NCBI GenBank assembly: GCA_028818695.1
Contig: JAPPNK010000012.1
Location: 62,001 to 126,000 of the forward strand
Source: Candidatus Poribacteria bacterium
GTDB lineage: Bacteria > Poribacteria > WGA-4E > GCA-2687025
Length of the DNA stretch: 64,000 bases
Reading direction: 5' to 3'
The notes below the pieces were generated by a model. The model did no database searches. It was not told the origin of the DNA and was given only the letters and a program-made list of their open reading frames with translations. The translations under genes and the position numbers were made by a program. Numbering within the stretch: position 1 is the first letter of the stretch; every line of letters starts with the position of its first letter. Positions 52,506-62,700 of the stretch are shown in pieces.

Positions 52506-53264
52506 TTACAGCAGCGAAGAGGGCGGCGGCGGAGGCAGCAGAGCGTTCCAGCCGTATCCCGGCCCCTCGGCGTCTTGCGCCGCGTCTTCCTCCATCAGGA
52601 GCGGCAGGCCGTCGTCCATTGGAAACGCGTTGCTGACATACGCGCCGTCCGGCGACTTATACGGGCGCAGACGCAGTATATGCGCGCCGCCGATCTCATA
52701 CGCAAGCGCCGGTTGACGAGCTTCGTTGCGAACCGCCCAGTGAGCCACGCGCAGGCGCAGCTGATCGGTCAAACCCCTGATGCGCCGTAAAATGCGGTAC
52801 TCATACACCACCAGCACATTGTGAAACGACGCTTCTTCAAAGACGGGCAGAGGCGACTTCGCCACCAGCTCCGCCTCAACCATGAATCGGCTCTCGTTTT
52901 CCGACGGATCGCCGCCGTTGTCGGCATACTCCAAGGGGAGGTCGGTTTCGTCCTCTAGCGAAGATGCGGCGCCGTCACCGCCGCTCTCCGCGCTGTAAGG
53001 CTCGGAGCTCTCGACATGCGCTTTGTCCGCTTCCCGTTCGCGCATCGTTTTTTCTAAAACAATGTTCCATACGCGGGAGCGTTCCTCGTCAAGGTTCGGC
53101 TCTCCCTTTGAGACGGGAACATGCCTTTGGCGCGGCGTCTGGATCAGCGTCGCGCCGCTCTCCTGCGAAGGGGTTGACCAGCCCACATAATAGACAGCGG
53201 CCGCCAACAAGCAACCGAGGCCAAAACCGATCAAAAAAGCGAACCCGCGATCCGATTTCAACAT
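52506..53264 (-). CDS. Single-pass membrane protein of the acetylation locus, shared C-terminal module
   Basis: The protein is 252 residues from ATG 53264, preceded by GAAAGG. It has one N-terminal membrane helix (GFAFLIGFGLGCLLAAAVYYVGW) and an acidic disordered linker. The C-terminal domain starts about residue 145 (FHNVLVVYEYRILRRIRG, LRVAHWAVRN, HILRLRPY). That domain resembles the ends of the LamG protein upstream and the AlgJ-like protein downstream. A Pro-rich tail (LLPPPPPSSLL) closes it. No known enzyme motif is present. It most likely supports polysaccharide modification or export at the membrane. Confidence 0.72.
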   Translation of the reverse strand: MLKSDRGFAFLIGFGLGCLLAAAVYYVGWSTPSQESGATLIQTPRQRHVPVSKGEPNLDEERSRVWNIVLEKTMREREADKAHVESSEPYSAESGGDGAASSLEDETDLPLEYADNGGDPSENESRFMVEAELVAKSPLPVFEEASFHNVLVVYEYRILRRIRGLTDQLRLRVAHWAVRNEARQPALAYEIGGAHILRLRPYKSPDGAYVSNAFPMDDGLPLLMEEDAAQDAEGPGYGWNALLPPPPPSSLL

Positions 53265-53281
53265 ATGCCGTCGCCTTTCTA

Positions 53282-56200
53282 TCAAGGGTCTACCGCGTAA
53301 AACAGGGGCGTATTAAAGTCCGGCTCTAACGTGTCCGACATGTAAAACGATTCGAGCTGAGGGTTCCTTTCAAAAGGCTCAATGCGGATGCGGACGGAGC
53401 GCCCCGCCTTCCATTGGGCCGAATCGAGCGTTTTGCCGTCCAGGGCGACCCAGTGAACGACGCGCATCTTCGAGGGCGCCGCCGAGCCGTCCAACGCCCG
53501 CGCCGATTCATATTCATACACCGCCAACGCCTCCCGATACGGTTTGATCTCCTCTAGTGTCGGGGCGCGGGACAGATTTGTCAAGGTCGCTTCCACTTCC
53601 AGCGGACGAATCGACTTGCGGCTCTCGTATAGGCGCCAGTACGCCTCGCTGTTTTGACGCGCCTCGGAGGCGTCCATCCAGCGCGAATAGATTGCGACGC
53701 CCTCTAGACGCCCCGACCAGTCGCGTCCGCCGCCCAATTCGTCGCCGAACAGGAGGCACTGAGCTTCCCAGTTTTCAAAGCCGCCGCGAACGCTCTTAGA
53801 GCGCAAAACCTCTACCCCGTCCCGATAACACACAAGCAAACCCTGCCTATACGTAATTGAGACATGAACAGGCCGATTTTTAGGTAAATCGAACAGCGGC
53901 GTTTGCGGGCTAGACCCGTTCGCCCCTGTCGACGGCGTCCGAAGCCTCAAAATAAGCTGCCCGCCTTGCTGTCCCAACGTGAAATTGCGCGACGATGCGC
54001 TGCTGGAAAAGGTGACGATGCGCGCCGGCCCGTCTTGATTCATCGAGTCGGTCTGTATAAACGCCTCAATCGTCAGCTGATTCGTTCGCTTCGCCGAGTC
54101 CAAAAGCCGCTTTGCCGCGCTCTCGTCAGCCTGATACGCCCCGCCCGAAAGCGCCATCGCATACTCGCCTGTCAAACGGCCCTTCCCGGTCGGCTTGACG
54201 ACGCATGCGTTGTTGTTGATGAGATTGTCTGCCTTGTCCGTCTGCCAGATAAATTGAAGACCTGCGCGGTTCGCCGGCCAGGGCGTCGGGTTCTCTGCAA
54301 AACGCCGATCGCGCAGCGCCTTAAAGTCGCGCCAGCTGCGCCGCGCCTCGTTGGCGGACAGCGCCCGGCTGTGAACCGCAAACGCCTCCACAACGCCGTT
54401 CCATCGGCGGTTGCCGTCCGCCTCGTCGCCCAGCAGAAAGTAATGGTCGGTCCACGCCTTCAAATCGCCTTTCAGCGCCGTTGTCTCAAACGCCTTCTCG
54501 CCGTCCCGATAGGCGGTCAGCTGCCCGTTGCGGTATGCCGCGACGACATGGACGGTCTCGTACGCCTTCAGCGGAAACAATGTGAATTCGCGGTAGCCGC
54601 CGCTTTCCGCTGTCGTTTCGGAGGTGCGCAGACGGAGGATGAGCTGGCCGTTCTGTTGGCCGAGCGTGAAGTTGCGCGCCGACGCTGTACTTGAGAAGGT
54701 GACGATGCGGGCGGGACCGCTCTGGTCAAGCCGATCCGTCCGAAACACCGCCTCAATGGACGCCTCTCCAGACGCCCGGCACGCTTTCAAAAGAGCGGCC
54801 GCGGCGGTTGGAAAACGAGCCGAGCCGCCTGAAAACTCCAATGAGCCGTCCCAGCCCTCTTTTACCGCGCCCTCGCGCTTCATTTCATGCGTCCCTGCGG
54901 ACGCTTCGCCCGACGACCATGAAACGACCGCGGCGTCCGAATCGACAGGCCAAGCAGGAGGCTGAACCGCAATGCGCAGCGGCTCCATCTCATTCGGGCT
55001 TTGCGCCAAATCCTTCGCGCCCGACAAAATCAGCGTATCCGCCGACTCCACCGGCTCCCGAAGCGTCAATGCCGCCGCGTCTGCGCCCACCGCCTTCACC
55101 GACTCAACTTCAACCCCTGACGCCAGCGACGCCTTAAAACCGCTCAAATCGACCGGTTCGCTGAATTGAACCCGCGCAAGCCGCTTCGACGGAAGCGACG
55201 CATCCACCACATACGGAATGCTGCGCGGAGACGCTTTGACGCGCCCGCGGTAGGTCTCCTCGCCGTCTGCCGCCAAAATCTCATATTCGCCCGCTTCTTT
55301 GTAGAGATACGACACGCGCGAACCGCGCAAACGGGACCCGTCGCCCATATCCCATGCGGCGCCCTTCGAGACGCCCTCCGGCGCAAACTCCACCCGCAGC
55401 GGAACCTCGCCCTCCACGCGGCCGAGCTCCAGACCGCGCAGATACACATCGGGGTACCGATCCGCCTCGGAGTCAAACGTATAGCGCGCCGGCTTGCCGA
55501 TCAGCTCCAGCGTTTCTGGGTCAATGCGGGAGATGAAGATGTCGTAATCGGAACGGAAATGGTCATGCTGATTGGGAGACGCGCCAAACGCGATCAGGTC
55601 GGAGCTGTCGGAGATCATCGGAAAGTAGATGTAGCTGCGTCCCGCTGGGAGTCGGCTGTCATTTTTATGGAGGATCGCTTCCACGGCGCCCGTTTCAAGG
55701 TGTATGCGGTTGACGGGACCGCCGCCGCCGCCCATCCAGTATCCCCAGACGCCGTCGCGCGTGAAGTAAGGCTGGCAGCCGCCGCGGTGTTTTCGGCGCG
55801 AGATCTGTTTGCTGCTCAAATCGTAGGGGGAAAACTCTGGACGGCCGGGCGTCGCATGCGTCAAGGAGGCGTTGATGAGCATTCCGAACTCTTTTTGCGG
55901 CTCGGAGGTGAGGCGCAGATTGCCGTCCGTTTTCAGATTCATCTTATATGTATGCCCGTCTCCGCCAATGTAGATGAATTCGTCGGGGTTGATCCAGACG
56001 GCGGCGCGGTCCTCAAAATAGGCGCGCGCGTTCTCAACGACGACGCGGTCCCGCCCCGTCTCGATATGGTACAGATGCAGCGGCACCTTGATGTTATGCA
56101 GATCGGGCTTGCCATGGAGGGTCTTGTCGTAGCTGTTTCGCCCTTTTGGGTAGCTCAGGTAGAGAAGCCGCTTGCCGTCGGGGGAGACATGCGGACAAAA

Positions 56201-56443
56201 ATGGTCGCGCCCGTTTTCGTCTGGGACAAGCTGGCGCAGACCGCTGCCGTCCAGGTTGCGCGTCCAGATTCGCCAAGCGCCGGTACGGCTCGACTCCCAC
56301 ACGACAAAGCCGTCGCCGATCTGCGCGATTTCGTTCCATGCCGCTTTTTCGCCGGCGGTCTGCGCCTCCGCCCCGTTAAGAAAGGCGGCAGAAAAAAGGA
56401 AATATCCCAGAGCAGACAACACAGCGAACCGACGATAGCTCAT
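53282..56443 (-). CDS. Large secreted LamG/beta-propeller protein
   Basis: The 1053-residue exported protein has a signal peptide (RRFAVLSALGYFLFSAAFLNGAEA). A TolB-like beta-propeller follows (about 35-345, HVSPDGKRLLYLSYP), then a PKD-like domain (about 350-405, WDMGDGSRLRGSRVSYLYKEAGEY) and an Ig-like SbsA-type segment (about 415-490). Two LamG/concanavalin-type domains come next (about 530-695 and 740-930). They share GPARIVTFSSxASxRNFTLGQQ and LILRLRT, so they are internal duplicates. The last 95 residues carry the module shared with two other proteins here (LAVYEYESAR, MRVVHWVAL, RIRIEPFER). Likely roles are sugar binding or attachment in exopolysaccharide. It heads the operon and ends 17 bp before the next start. 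Confidence 0.85.
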   Translation of the reverse strand: MSYRRFAVLSALGYFLFSAAFLNGAEAQTAGEKAAWNEIAQIGDGFVVWESSRTGAWRIWTRNLDGSGLRQLVPDENGRDHFCPHVSPDGKRLLYLSYPKGRNSYDKTLHGKPDLHNIKVPLHLYHIETGRDRVVVENARAYFEDRAAVWINPDEFIYIGGDGHTYKMNLKTDGNLRLTSEPQKEFGMLINASLTHATPGRPEFSPYDLSSKQISRRKHRGGCQPYFTRDGVWGYWMGGGGGPVNRIHLETGAVEAILHKNDSRLPAGRSYIYFPMISDSSDLIAFGASPNQHDHFRSDYDIFISRIDPETLELIGKPARYTFDSEADRYPDVYLRGLELGRVEGEVPLRVEFAPEGVSKGAAWDMGDGSRLRGSRVSYLYKEAGEYEILAADGEETYRGRVKASPRSIPYVVDASLPSKRLARVQFSEPVDLSGFKASLASGVEVESVKAVGADAAALTLREPVESADTLILSGAKDLAQSPNEMEPLRIAVQPPAWPVDSDAAVVSWSSGEASAGTHEMKREGAVKEGWDGSLEFSGGSARFPTAAAALLKACRASGEASIEAVFRTDRLDQSGPARIVTFSSTASARNFTLGQQNGQLILRLRTSETTAESGGYREFTLFPLKAYETVHVVAAYRNGQLTAYRDGEKAFETTALKGDLKAWTDHYFLLGDEADGNRRWNGVVEAFAVHSRALSANEARRSWRDFKALRDRRFAENPTPWPANRAGLQFIWQTDKADNLINNNACVVKPTGKGRLTGEYAMALSGGAYQADESAAKRLLDSAKRTNQLTIEAFIQTDSMNQDGPARIVTFSSSASSRNFTLGQQGGQLILRLRTPSTGANGSSPQTPLFDLPKNRPVHVSITYRQGLLVCYRDGVEVLRSKSVRGGFENWEAQCLLFGDELGGGRDWSGRLEGVAIYSRWMDASEARQNSEAYWRLYESRKSIRPLEVEATLTNLSRAPTLEEIKPYREALAVYEYESARALDGSAAPSKMRVVHWVALDGKTLDSAQWKAGRSVRIRIEPFERNPQLESFYMSDTLEPDFNTPLFYAVDP

Positions 56444-56586
56444 AGGCGAAACCTTCCGCGCTTCTTATTTGCATGAATCATACACCATGGCTCCGCCAGC
56501 TGTTGTTATATGCTTATGAAATCAGAATAAAAAACGCCCTAGAAGCGCGCCTCTCATATTAACGATGTCTAGATTCGAATGCGACT

Positions 56587-57135
56587 TTACAGCTTCGCGA
56601 TACGAAAATCCTCAAACCGTATCCAATGCTCGGCGTTGGGCGGGCCGTTGTAGCACTGAATGCTCACCTGATCGTCGTTCGGCGCTGGGAGGGCGCCTTT
56701 TGCGGCCGTTTGAAATTCCGTCTCGCCTTCAGGACGGAAAGTCGCTTCCCACGAATCTGCCGTGACGATCAGGCGCAAACGAACGCTTTTTGTCCGCATG
56801 GAGACGTGGCCGGGGATGATCCACAGGTCGCCGTTGATCAGCTCCTTCACCACTTTAAAGACAGGGCGGCCGCCGCAATACCATGTGATGCCCGCCTGCT
56901 CGTACTGCTGAATCGGCATCGTGTGGTTCATGACGGTCACTTCGATGGCGAAGGCGCCTTCGTTTCGGTCCGGCGCGGGGCGGCAAAGCGCGTTCAAAAC
57001 CGTGTCGGCGACGCCAGGCTCCACCCGTATCTCAAGGCCGCCGTCCGCGAGGCGCCAATGGTCAGGGTTTTCCCGCAGCCATGTCCAGCCGTCTCCCAGC
57101 TGTCCGTCAAATGCGTCTTCAAAAATCGTTTCCAT
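56587..57135 (-). CDS. DUF1349-like concanavalin-fold protein
   Basis: The 182-residue protein has no signal peptide. It begins with METIFEDAFDGQLGDGWTWLREN and continues as WRLADGGLEIRVEPG, QYEQAGITWYC and SMRTKSVRLRLIVTADSWEATFRP. That is the beta-sandwich pattern of DUF1349 (concanavalin A-like) proteins, many of which have no known function. The ATG at 57135 was chosen; a longer open frame would run through the tRNA. It stands alone between the tRNA and the acetylation locus, on the minus strand. Confidence 0.78.
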   Translation of the reverse strand: METIFEDAFDGQLGDGWTWLRENPDHWRLADGGLEIRVEPGVADTVLNALCRPAPDRNEGAFAIEVTVMNHTMPIQQYEQAGITWYCGGRPVFKVVKELINGDLWIIPGHVSMRTKSVRLRLIVTADSWEATFRPEGETEFQTAAKGALPAPNDDQVSIQCYNGPPNAEHWIRFEDFRIAKL

Positions 57136-57260
57136 ACATACGTCCTCTTGTGTAGGTTTTGCGCCTTCATGATACATCAGAGCGCGCCTGAATAAAAGCG
57201 CCTGTCTTTGGAGAGCTGCCTTGAGTTGGGACATGTCAGCGGCGGTTACCTGCAAAATGT

Positions 57261-57334
57261 TGGTTGGCCGGGTAGGATTCGAACCTACGATCGCGGGTCC
57301 AAAGCCCGCTGCCTTGCCGCTTGGCCACCGGCCA
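57261..57334 (-). tRNA. trnQ: tRNA-Gln (UUG)
   Basis: The minus strand folds as a complete cloverleaf: acceptor TGGCCGG/CCGGCCA, D arm GCCAAGCGGCAAGGC, anticodon stem GCGGG/CCCGC around CTTTGGA giving anticodon UUG, variable GATC, and T arm GTAGG-TTCGAAT-CCTAC. The discriminator is A and the CCA end is encoded. It lies 12 bp after the ispE stop, so it is probably co-transcribed with ispE. Confidence 0.97.
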
Positions 57335-57346
57335 ACATTGGACTGC

Positions 57347-58222
57347 TCAACGCATCGGCGACCAGAACGCGCTCGCTTCCGCAAACGGGTAAACGCTCCG
57401 CAGAGCCTTCAAGGCGCGGTCGCGCTGCGCTTCGGTCTTGAAGACGCCGAAAACTGTCCCGCCTGTTCCGCTCATGAGGGCGGCGGCGCCGAAGCTGCGG
57501 AGCCTGCCGCGCGCCTCGCGTATCTGCGGAAAACGTTTGAAGACCGACGCCTCAAAGCCGTTTCGGGCGGCTCCCGTTTTGAACGGATCGTGAAGCCATC
57601 CGTTTCTTATCTTAACCCGTTCTGGAAACGGCGGCAAGTTAAAGGAGTCGAGAAGAGGGGCGTTCAGAGCCGCATACGCCTCGCCCGTATGGACCTGCGC
57701 GCCGGGATTGATCAGCAGGAGCGGGCGTTTCGGCAGGGGAGGAAGCGGGCGAAGGCGGTTGCCGACGCCTTCTCCAGAGGCGCATCCGCCGACGACGCAG
57801 AATGGAACATCCGCGCCGATAGAGGAGCCCATCCGCGCGAGGGCGTCTTTAGGGTATCCGGTTCCGCACAGGGCGTTTAACCCGACCAAGACGGCTGCCG
57901 CGTCCGCGCTTCCGCCGCCGAGGCCTCCCCCGACAGGGATGCGTTTCATGATGCGGATATGAACGCCGCCGTTTATGCCCGTAAACTGAAAAAACAGGCG
58001 CGCCGCTCGACAGGCGAGGTTGCGGTCGTCCGTCGGGATGTCCGCGCCGAGAAGCTCCGCCGACACTCCGCGCCTGCGCAGCTCCAGCTCCAGATCGTCT
58101 GCCAGCTCAATCGAGTGCAGTACCGTTTGGACGGCATGGAGTCCGCTTGGGAGCCTGCCGAGAATGTCAAGGTACAGATTGATCTTCGCCCTCGCTTGGA
58201 GGGTCAATCGGGTCGCCTTCAT
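57347..58222 (-). CDS. ispE: 4-diphosphocytidyl-2-C-methyl-D-erythritol kinase
   Basis: The 291-residue GHMP kinase phosphorylates CDP-methylerythritol in the MEP isoprenoid pathway. It has the N-terminal ARAKINLYLDI motif with the catalytic Lys, the ATP-binding Gly-rich loop PVGGGLGGGSADAAAVL, and the C-terminal MSGTGGTVFGVF motif. The start at 58222 overlaps the upstream LolB-like gene by 56 bp, so the start is not fully certain, though the family N-terminus is short. Downstream is tRNA-Gln. The order LolB-like, ispE, tRNA-Gln recalls conserved arrangements in proteobacteria. Confidence 0.93.
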   Translation of the reverse strand: MKATRLTLQARAKINLYLDILGRLPSGLHAVQTVLHSIELADDLELELRRRGVSAELLGADIPTDDRNLACRAARLFFQFTGINGGVHIRIMKRIPVGGGLGGGSADAAAVLVGLNALCGTGYPKDALARMGSSIGADVPFCVVGGCASGEGVGNRLRPLPPLPKRPLLLINPGAQVHTGEAYAALNAPLLDSFNLPPFPERVKIRNGWLHDPFKTGAARNGFEASVFKRFPQIREARGRLRSFGAAALMSGTGGTVFGVFKTEAQRDRALKALRSVYPFAEASAFWSPMR

Positions 58223-59048
58223 CGTTTACCCATATCGTTCTTGCGCCGGGGGGAAGCCGATGCTGAAACTGGGACGGGTTGAGCTCCACGTTCACCTGCG
58301 GATCGGTCGCGTGGAAGCGCATGCGCACCTGTTCAGGTTTGCGCTCTATGGAGACGTCCATCGGGCGGAGGAGTCCGCCGACGCTTCGATAGTTCCAAAA
58401 GCGGATGGCGAGCGTCTCCCCGCCGTCGGCTGCGCGCTGCTTCCACTCCGTGACGACCGGTTCTCCGTTGATCCATTTGAGCCGAATCTCCTCCTCGCCG
58501 CCGGTCGACTCCATTGGGCGGTTCAGGACAGCTTCATCTTCCGTTCGGCGCAGGTTTCCTTCTGTGAACGGCGCGCCGATAAACGGGTTTGCGGCAATGG
58601 CGCGCCGTATGTCGGAGACGCGCACATCCATTTCAAACAGCCGCTTCAAACGGGCGTCGCTCAACGAGCCGCGCACAGCTGTATTTGAGCGGATATAGAT
58701 CTCCGTCAGCTGTCTCTCCGACGCGACCATGACCGCGACGGGCGAGCCGGCAGGGCTGAGCGCGCTGAATCGAAACGAATCGGGCGTTTTGAAATGCAGT
58801 AGACCGCGCACTTCCTGCGATCCGCTGGGATCGTTCACCTTGACGGTCATCTGCGTACGCATCGATTCCATCTGCCGCCATCGGACGTCCAGATCGGCGA
58901 GCGCGTCCTGAAACGCTTCGCGTTCCATCGGTGCGAACACTGTTCCTCCGCCGCATCCGTTTAGCGCTGCGAATATCGCCGCCAAGAGGATGGGAGCCGC
59001 GTTCCAAACAACCTTCATTCGCGTTTTTTCAATCTTCCGCAATTCCAT
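58167..59048 (-). CDS. LolB-like outer-membrane lipoprotein
   Basis: The 293-residue protein has a lipoprotein-type signal ending AAIFAALNGC, so it is anchored by the Cys. The following domain (RWRQMESMRTQMTVKVNDPSGSQEVRGLLHFKTPDSFRFSALSPAG) has the beta-barrel pattern of LolB/DUF4292 proteins that accept lipoproteins at the outer membrane. AGGTGG six bases before 59048 supports this start; ATG 59018 would give a shorter signal. It overlaps ispE at its 3' end and the discoidin-like gene at its 5' end by 20 bp. lolB next to ispE is also the order in Escherichia coli, which supports the call. Confidence 0.75.
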   Translation of the reverse strand: MELRKIEKTRMKVVWNAAPILLAAIFAALNGCGGGTVFAPMEREAFQDALADLDVRWRQMESMRTQMTVKVNDPSGSQEVRGLLHFKTPDSFRFSALSPAGSPVAVMVASERQLTEIYIRSNTAVRGSLSDARLKRLFEMDVRVSDIRRAIAANPFIGAPFTEGNLRRTEDEAVLNRPMESTGGEEEIRLKWINGEPVVTEWKQRAADGGETLAIRFWNYRSVGGLLRPMDVSIERKPEQVRMRFHATDPQVNVELNPSQFQHRLPPGARTIWVNDEGDPIDPPSEGEDQSVP

Positions 59049-59733
59049 ACGCTTCCACCTCGTGCAGACGAATTGTTCCTGTTACATAGAATTCATAACG
59101 GCCGTACGCTCGGAACGCGTCCTGTTTTTGAGAGCCGTTGACCCAGAGGGCCGCGGCGCGCAGATACTGCGTTTCAACAGGGTCGAACGAAACGGCGAGA
59201 CGGGGGAGCTGGTTGCCGCGCGCCTCGCCCGCGTTAACCCAGAGGCGTTGGGCGTCGTCCCAATACTGAACCAGAACGTCGCGTATGCCGAAGCGGGTGG
59301 CGGGGTACCGCTCCGTGTTGACCGAATGCAGAACGACGCGCGCCGCCTTTCTCGGTTTGTCAAAACGTATCAAGACCCAACCGAAGGCGGCGTACTCCTT
59401 GCCGAGGCGGTAGTTTCGGCGCAGCCCCTTCCATTCAAACGGCTCCCCCGCTGCGGCCGCGTCCACCTCAACATTGAACAGGCGGCGCCGTTCCAACGCT
59501 CCGTCAAAGGTCGATTCCCAGCCGACAGCGGGCGACCATTCCTCCGCCGAAACGACGCCGTCCGTCAACACGGTTGGATCGAACCCCTCCTCCCATGAGG
59601 AGACGTCGACCGTTGTTCCCGGCAAACGCGCCAGATTAACGAGGCGAGGAGCGGGCTGAAACAGCGCCGTTTGAGAGCCGCAGCCTGCGCAAAAGATCCA
59701 AACCGCCGACATCCACCGTACAATTCTCAACAT
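59029..59733 (-). CDS. Discoidin (F5/8 type C)-like lipoprotein
   Basis: The 234-residue protein has a lipoprotein signal (MLRIVRWMSAVWIFCAGC). It continues with a discoidin-like beta-sandwich: LVNLARLPGTTVDVSS, LTDGVVSAEEW, WVLIRFDKPRKAARVVLHSV and IRLHEVEAYG are typical of F5/8 type C domains, which bind carbohydrates or membranes. It overlaps the LolB-like gene by 20 bp and starts 16 bp after the AddA stop. Surface carbohydrate binding is the likely use. Confidence 0.8.
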   Translation of the reverse strand: MLRIVRWMSAVWIFCAGCGSQTALFQPAPRLVNLARLPGTTVDVSSWEEGFDPTVLTDGVVSAEEWSPAVGWESTFDGALERRRLFNVEVDAAAAGEPFEWKGLRRNYRLGKEYAAFGWVLIRFDKPRKAARVVLHSVNTERYPATRFGIRDVLVQYWDDAQRLWVNAGEARGNQLPRLAVSFDPVETQYLRAAALWVNGSQKQDAFRAYGRYEFYVTGTIRLHEVEAYGIAED

Positions 59734-59749
59734 GATCAAGTCCGCCCTG

Positions 59750-62700
59750 TTACTCTTCTTCGATTTGGCGATGCGCAGTGTGAAACGCCGAAGTCGGCTC
59801 TCCGTTGACGAAGTCGACCGCGACGCCTGTCAATTGCGGGCATTCCAGCAGACGCAGCGCCGCTTCTGCCGCCGAACGCGCCGCTTCATGAATATCGGCG
59901 GAACCGCCGTAGAATACAACCGCCGCAGCCAGCGGTCCCTCTTCGCCCATCATGAGCGCGTCGATCTGGTCTATTGAGCCGTCGAACGGGTCGGCGTTTG
60001 GGAAGGCTAAGTTCGTCAGAATCTCGGCGCCAGGGTACGTCTCTTGGAGCAGCTTTTTTGTTAAGACAGCGCATCGGGCGGCTTGAGCCGCTTCTTTTTG
60101 GGTTGAGTCGACGGAGCCGGCGCGCAAATGCGCCTCAGCGCGCTCCGTCAGCGATTCTTCATCCATGCCGTCCAGCGCCAGCGGAAGCAGGAAACGGCCT
60201 AAGTCGGTTGAACGGCTGTTGGTCGGCGAATCGTCGGGCGGGGCGTAACGCTCCCAGACGGCGTCCGCGTCAAAGTCGACAGGGGCGCCGACCTGAATGG
60301 GCTGAAGCGGGACGCCCGCGTCTCCTTTTGGCAGATCATAGACGCCGACATATTCCTCCTCGTCCCATCCGCTTAAAATGGTTTCGATCCAGTCTGTCCA
60401 GCAGTTGCCCGCCTTGACGCTTTGCGGCGGATTCTCTTTTTCGCGGGTGAAAAGGACAAGCCGCTCCTTCGCGCGCGTGAGGGCGACATAGAGCAGGCGT
60501 TTCTCTTCCGCCCTTGTCCGCTTGCGGTTTTCTATGTTGAGCGCTTCCCACATGAACGGCTGGGGGGCGTTTTTTTCTTCTGGGTCTAGAGTGATTTTTA
60601 CTGCCGCTTCGAACTCGTCCCGTCCGCCGAAACCGGCGAGGCGGCCGACAGCGACTCCCGCCCAGTTGCTCGTCGTATCGATGCGGTATTGAAATCCGGC
60701 GTCCATGTCTGGCAGGATGACGACGGGCCATTCCAGCCCCTTGGCGCGATGGACTGTCAGCAGCTGGATGCTGCCGCCGTCGGGCAGGTCGGCGTCCCCG
60801 GCGTCTGAGAAGCCCGCGTCCAACGCATCCAGATACCGCATGAAATCGACCAGCGCGCCGGAGCCGACCGATTCCCAGTCGCGCGCAAAATCGATGAACT
60901 TTTCGACGTTCAGGACGCGCTGCTGTCCCATAACGCCCATTGCGAGCGGCGCGTACATGCCCGATTCTTCGATCACTGCCGTAAGCGTGTCGGCGACGCC
61001 GGACGCGCGCGATGTTTCAACCCAGCGGGAGAGAAGCGCCTTCGCCTTCCGCAGAGCCGCCGCGTCTTCTTCAGACAACTCGTTCAGTTCAGCGAGGTCC
61101 GACAAACGCTCCAAGCGGTTCCGCAGCCGCCCCCTAGACGATTCCCCCGCCGCGCTTAAGAGAAGCAGCCCCTCGTCGCTGCATCCGATAAGCGGGGAGC
61201 GCAGAAAGCCGGCAAACGCGATCTCGTCCGCCGGGTCGTTGATAACGCGGAGCGCGTTGCGGAGGTCGCATATTTCCTGCCGTTGAAAAAAACCTCGTCC
61301 GCGCGAAGCCACATAGGGAACGCCGCGCCGGCGCAGGGCGTCTTCATACAGCCGCTGGTGCGTTGAGCGTCTGAACAGAACAGCGACCGCCGGTTCGGAG
61401 GCGGCGATGCGGTCGGCGATGCCGGGGAATTTGGTCTCAAGCCGCCCTTCGGAGATCTCTTGGATCAGGTCGGCGACAGCGTTCGCCTCTCGTTCGCGCG
61501 TTTTCTCCTTTTCGTCCGGCACGATGAAGCGGTAGACGCATCCGCCTTCTTGGAGGGGCGCGCCTTTTTGGGGCGGAGTCGGGGCGTCTCCCGCGCGTAA
61601 AGACTGCGCCTCCGCCTCATAGGACGCGCCGCCGGTCAAGAGCGACTCGAAGAAGCGGTTGAAAAAAAGTATCAGATTTGGGAGCGAGCGGAAATTCGCG
61701 GTCAAGTACAACTCGGCGTTCGGGTCGAACTCGGCGCGCGCCTGAGAGAACAGGTCAACCTCGCCCCCTCGGAAGGAGTAGATCGCCTGTTTTTCGTCGC
61801 CGACGATGAACAGCTTGCCGGCGTCGGCGACGGAGCCGTCCGCGTCGGTTCCGAGATGTTTGAAGATGTCCCATTGCCGCCGGTTCGTATCTTGAAACTC
61901 GTCAATGAAGACGGCGCGGAACTGCTCTCGAAAGGTTCGCAGCCCCTCCGGATGATGGATGACGCCGTGAGCCAGCCCTTCGAGATCGTTGAAATCTAGC
62001 GCGTTCTGAATGCGCTTTCGCCGGCTGTAAAGTTCTCCGCCCGCTTCCGCCAGTTTTGCCAGCGACTTGAGCGTTTCCAGCGCCTCTCGTTCTAGCTTGT
62101 CGTCCCAGGCGAGCTCCAGGGAAGGTTCCGCGGCGACCAGCTCGGCGTACTCATTCATATGCGCGCGCGCGGTCCCCAACGTTTCTTTTCCCCAGAAAGC
62201 GGCGCTTCCAACCCTGCCGAAAGAACGCGCCGCGCCAGCTTTGGTCGTGAACAGCTCGCGGATGCAGACCGAGTCCCGCTTCTCTGTCGCCTCCAGCATG
62301 TTCGCGCGCAGCTCCACCATTTTGTCCTCTCCGTCCTTGGGCGGAGGGCAATTTTCAACAGCGCGCGTCAGGTCGAGAACCTGCGCCGAGTTGAAAAACT
62401 CCTCTTTAAAATTGGCGATGTACTGCTCCGCGTCGGCGCGGTAGGCGTCCAGCAGCGCGTCCGTATCGGTTGTCAAAAAACGGCGCATCCACGGCTGCAG
62501 ATCGTAACGCCTTTCGATCAGCGCCTTCACCGCGGAACCGACCAGCGCTCTCCTCCGGCGATGCATGAGCCAGCGCCGCAGATCTTCCCGCAGCGGCGCT
62601 GTCGGATCAAAGGCGGTCTCGTCCAAAATGCGATCGACGGAGCGAAGCAGCAGCGTGTCCGCCTCAAAGCCTTCTATGACGCGGTATTCTCGGTCGACGC

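Noticed and set aside
55166-56476. 436-residue open frame on the plus strand
   Set aside because: Antisense to the LamG protein; shadow-frame composition.
57136-57384. 83-residue N-terminal extension of the DUF1349 protein
   Set aside because: It would be read through the tRNA-Gln gene.
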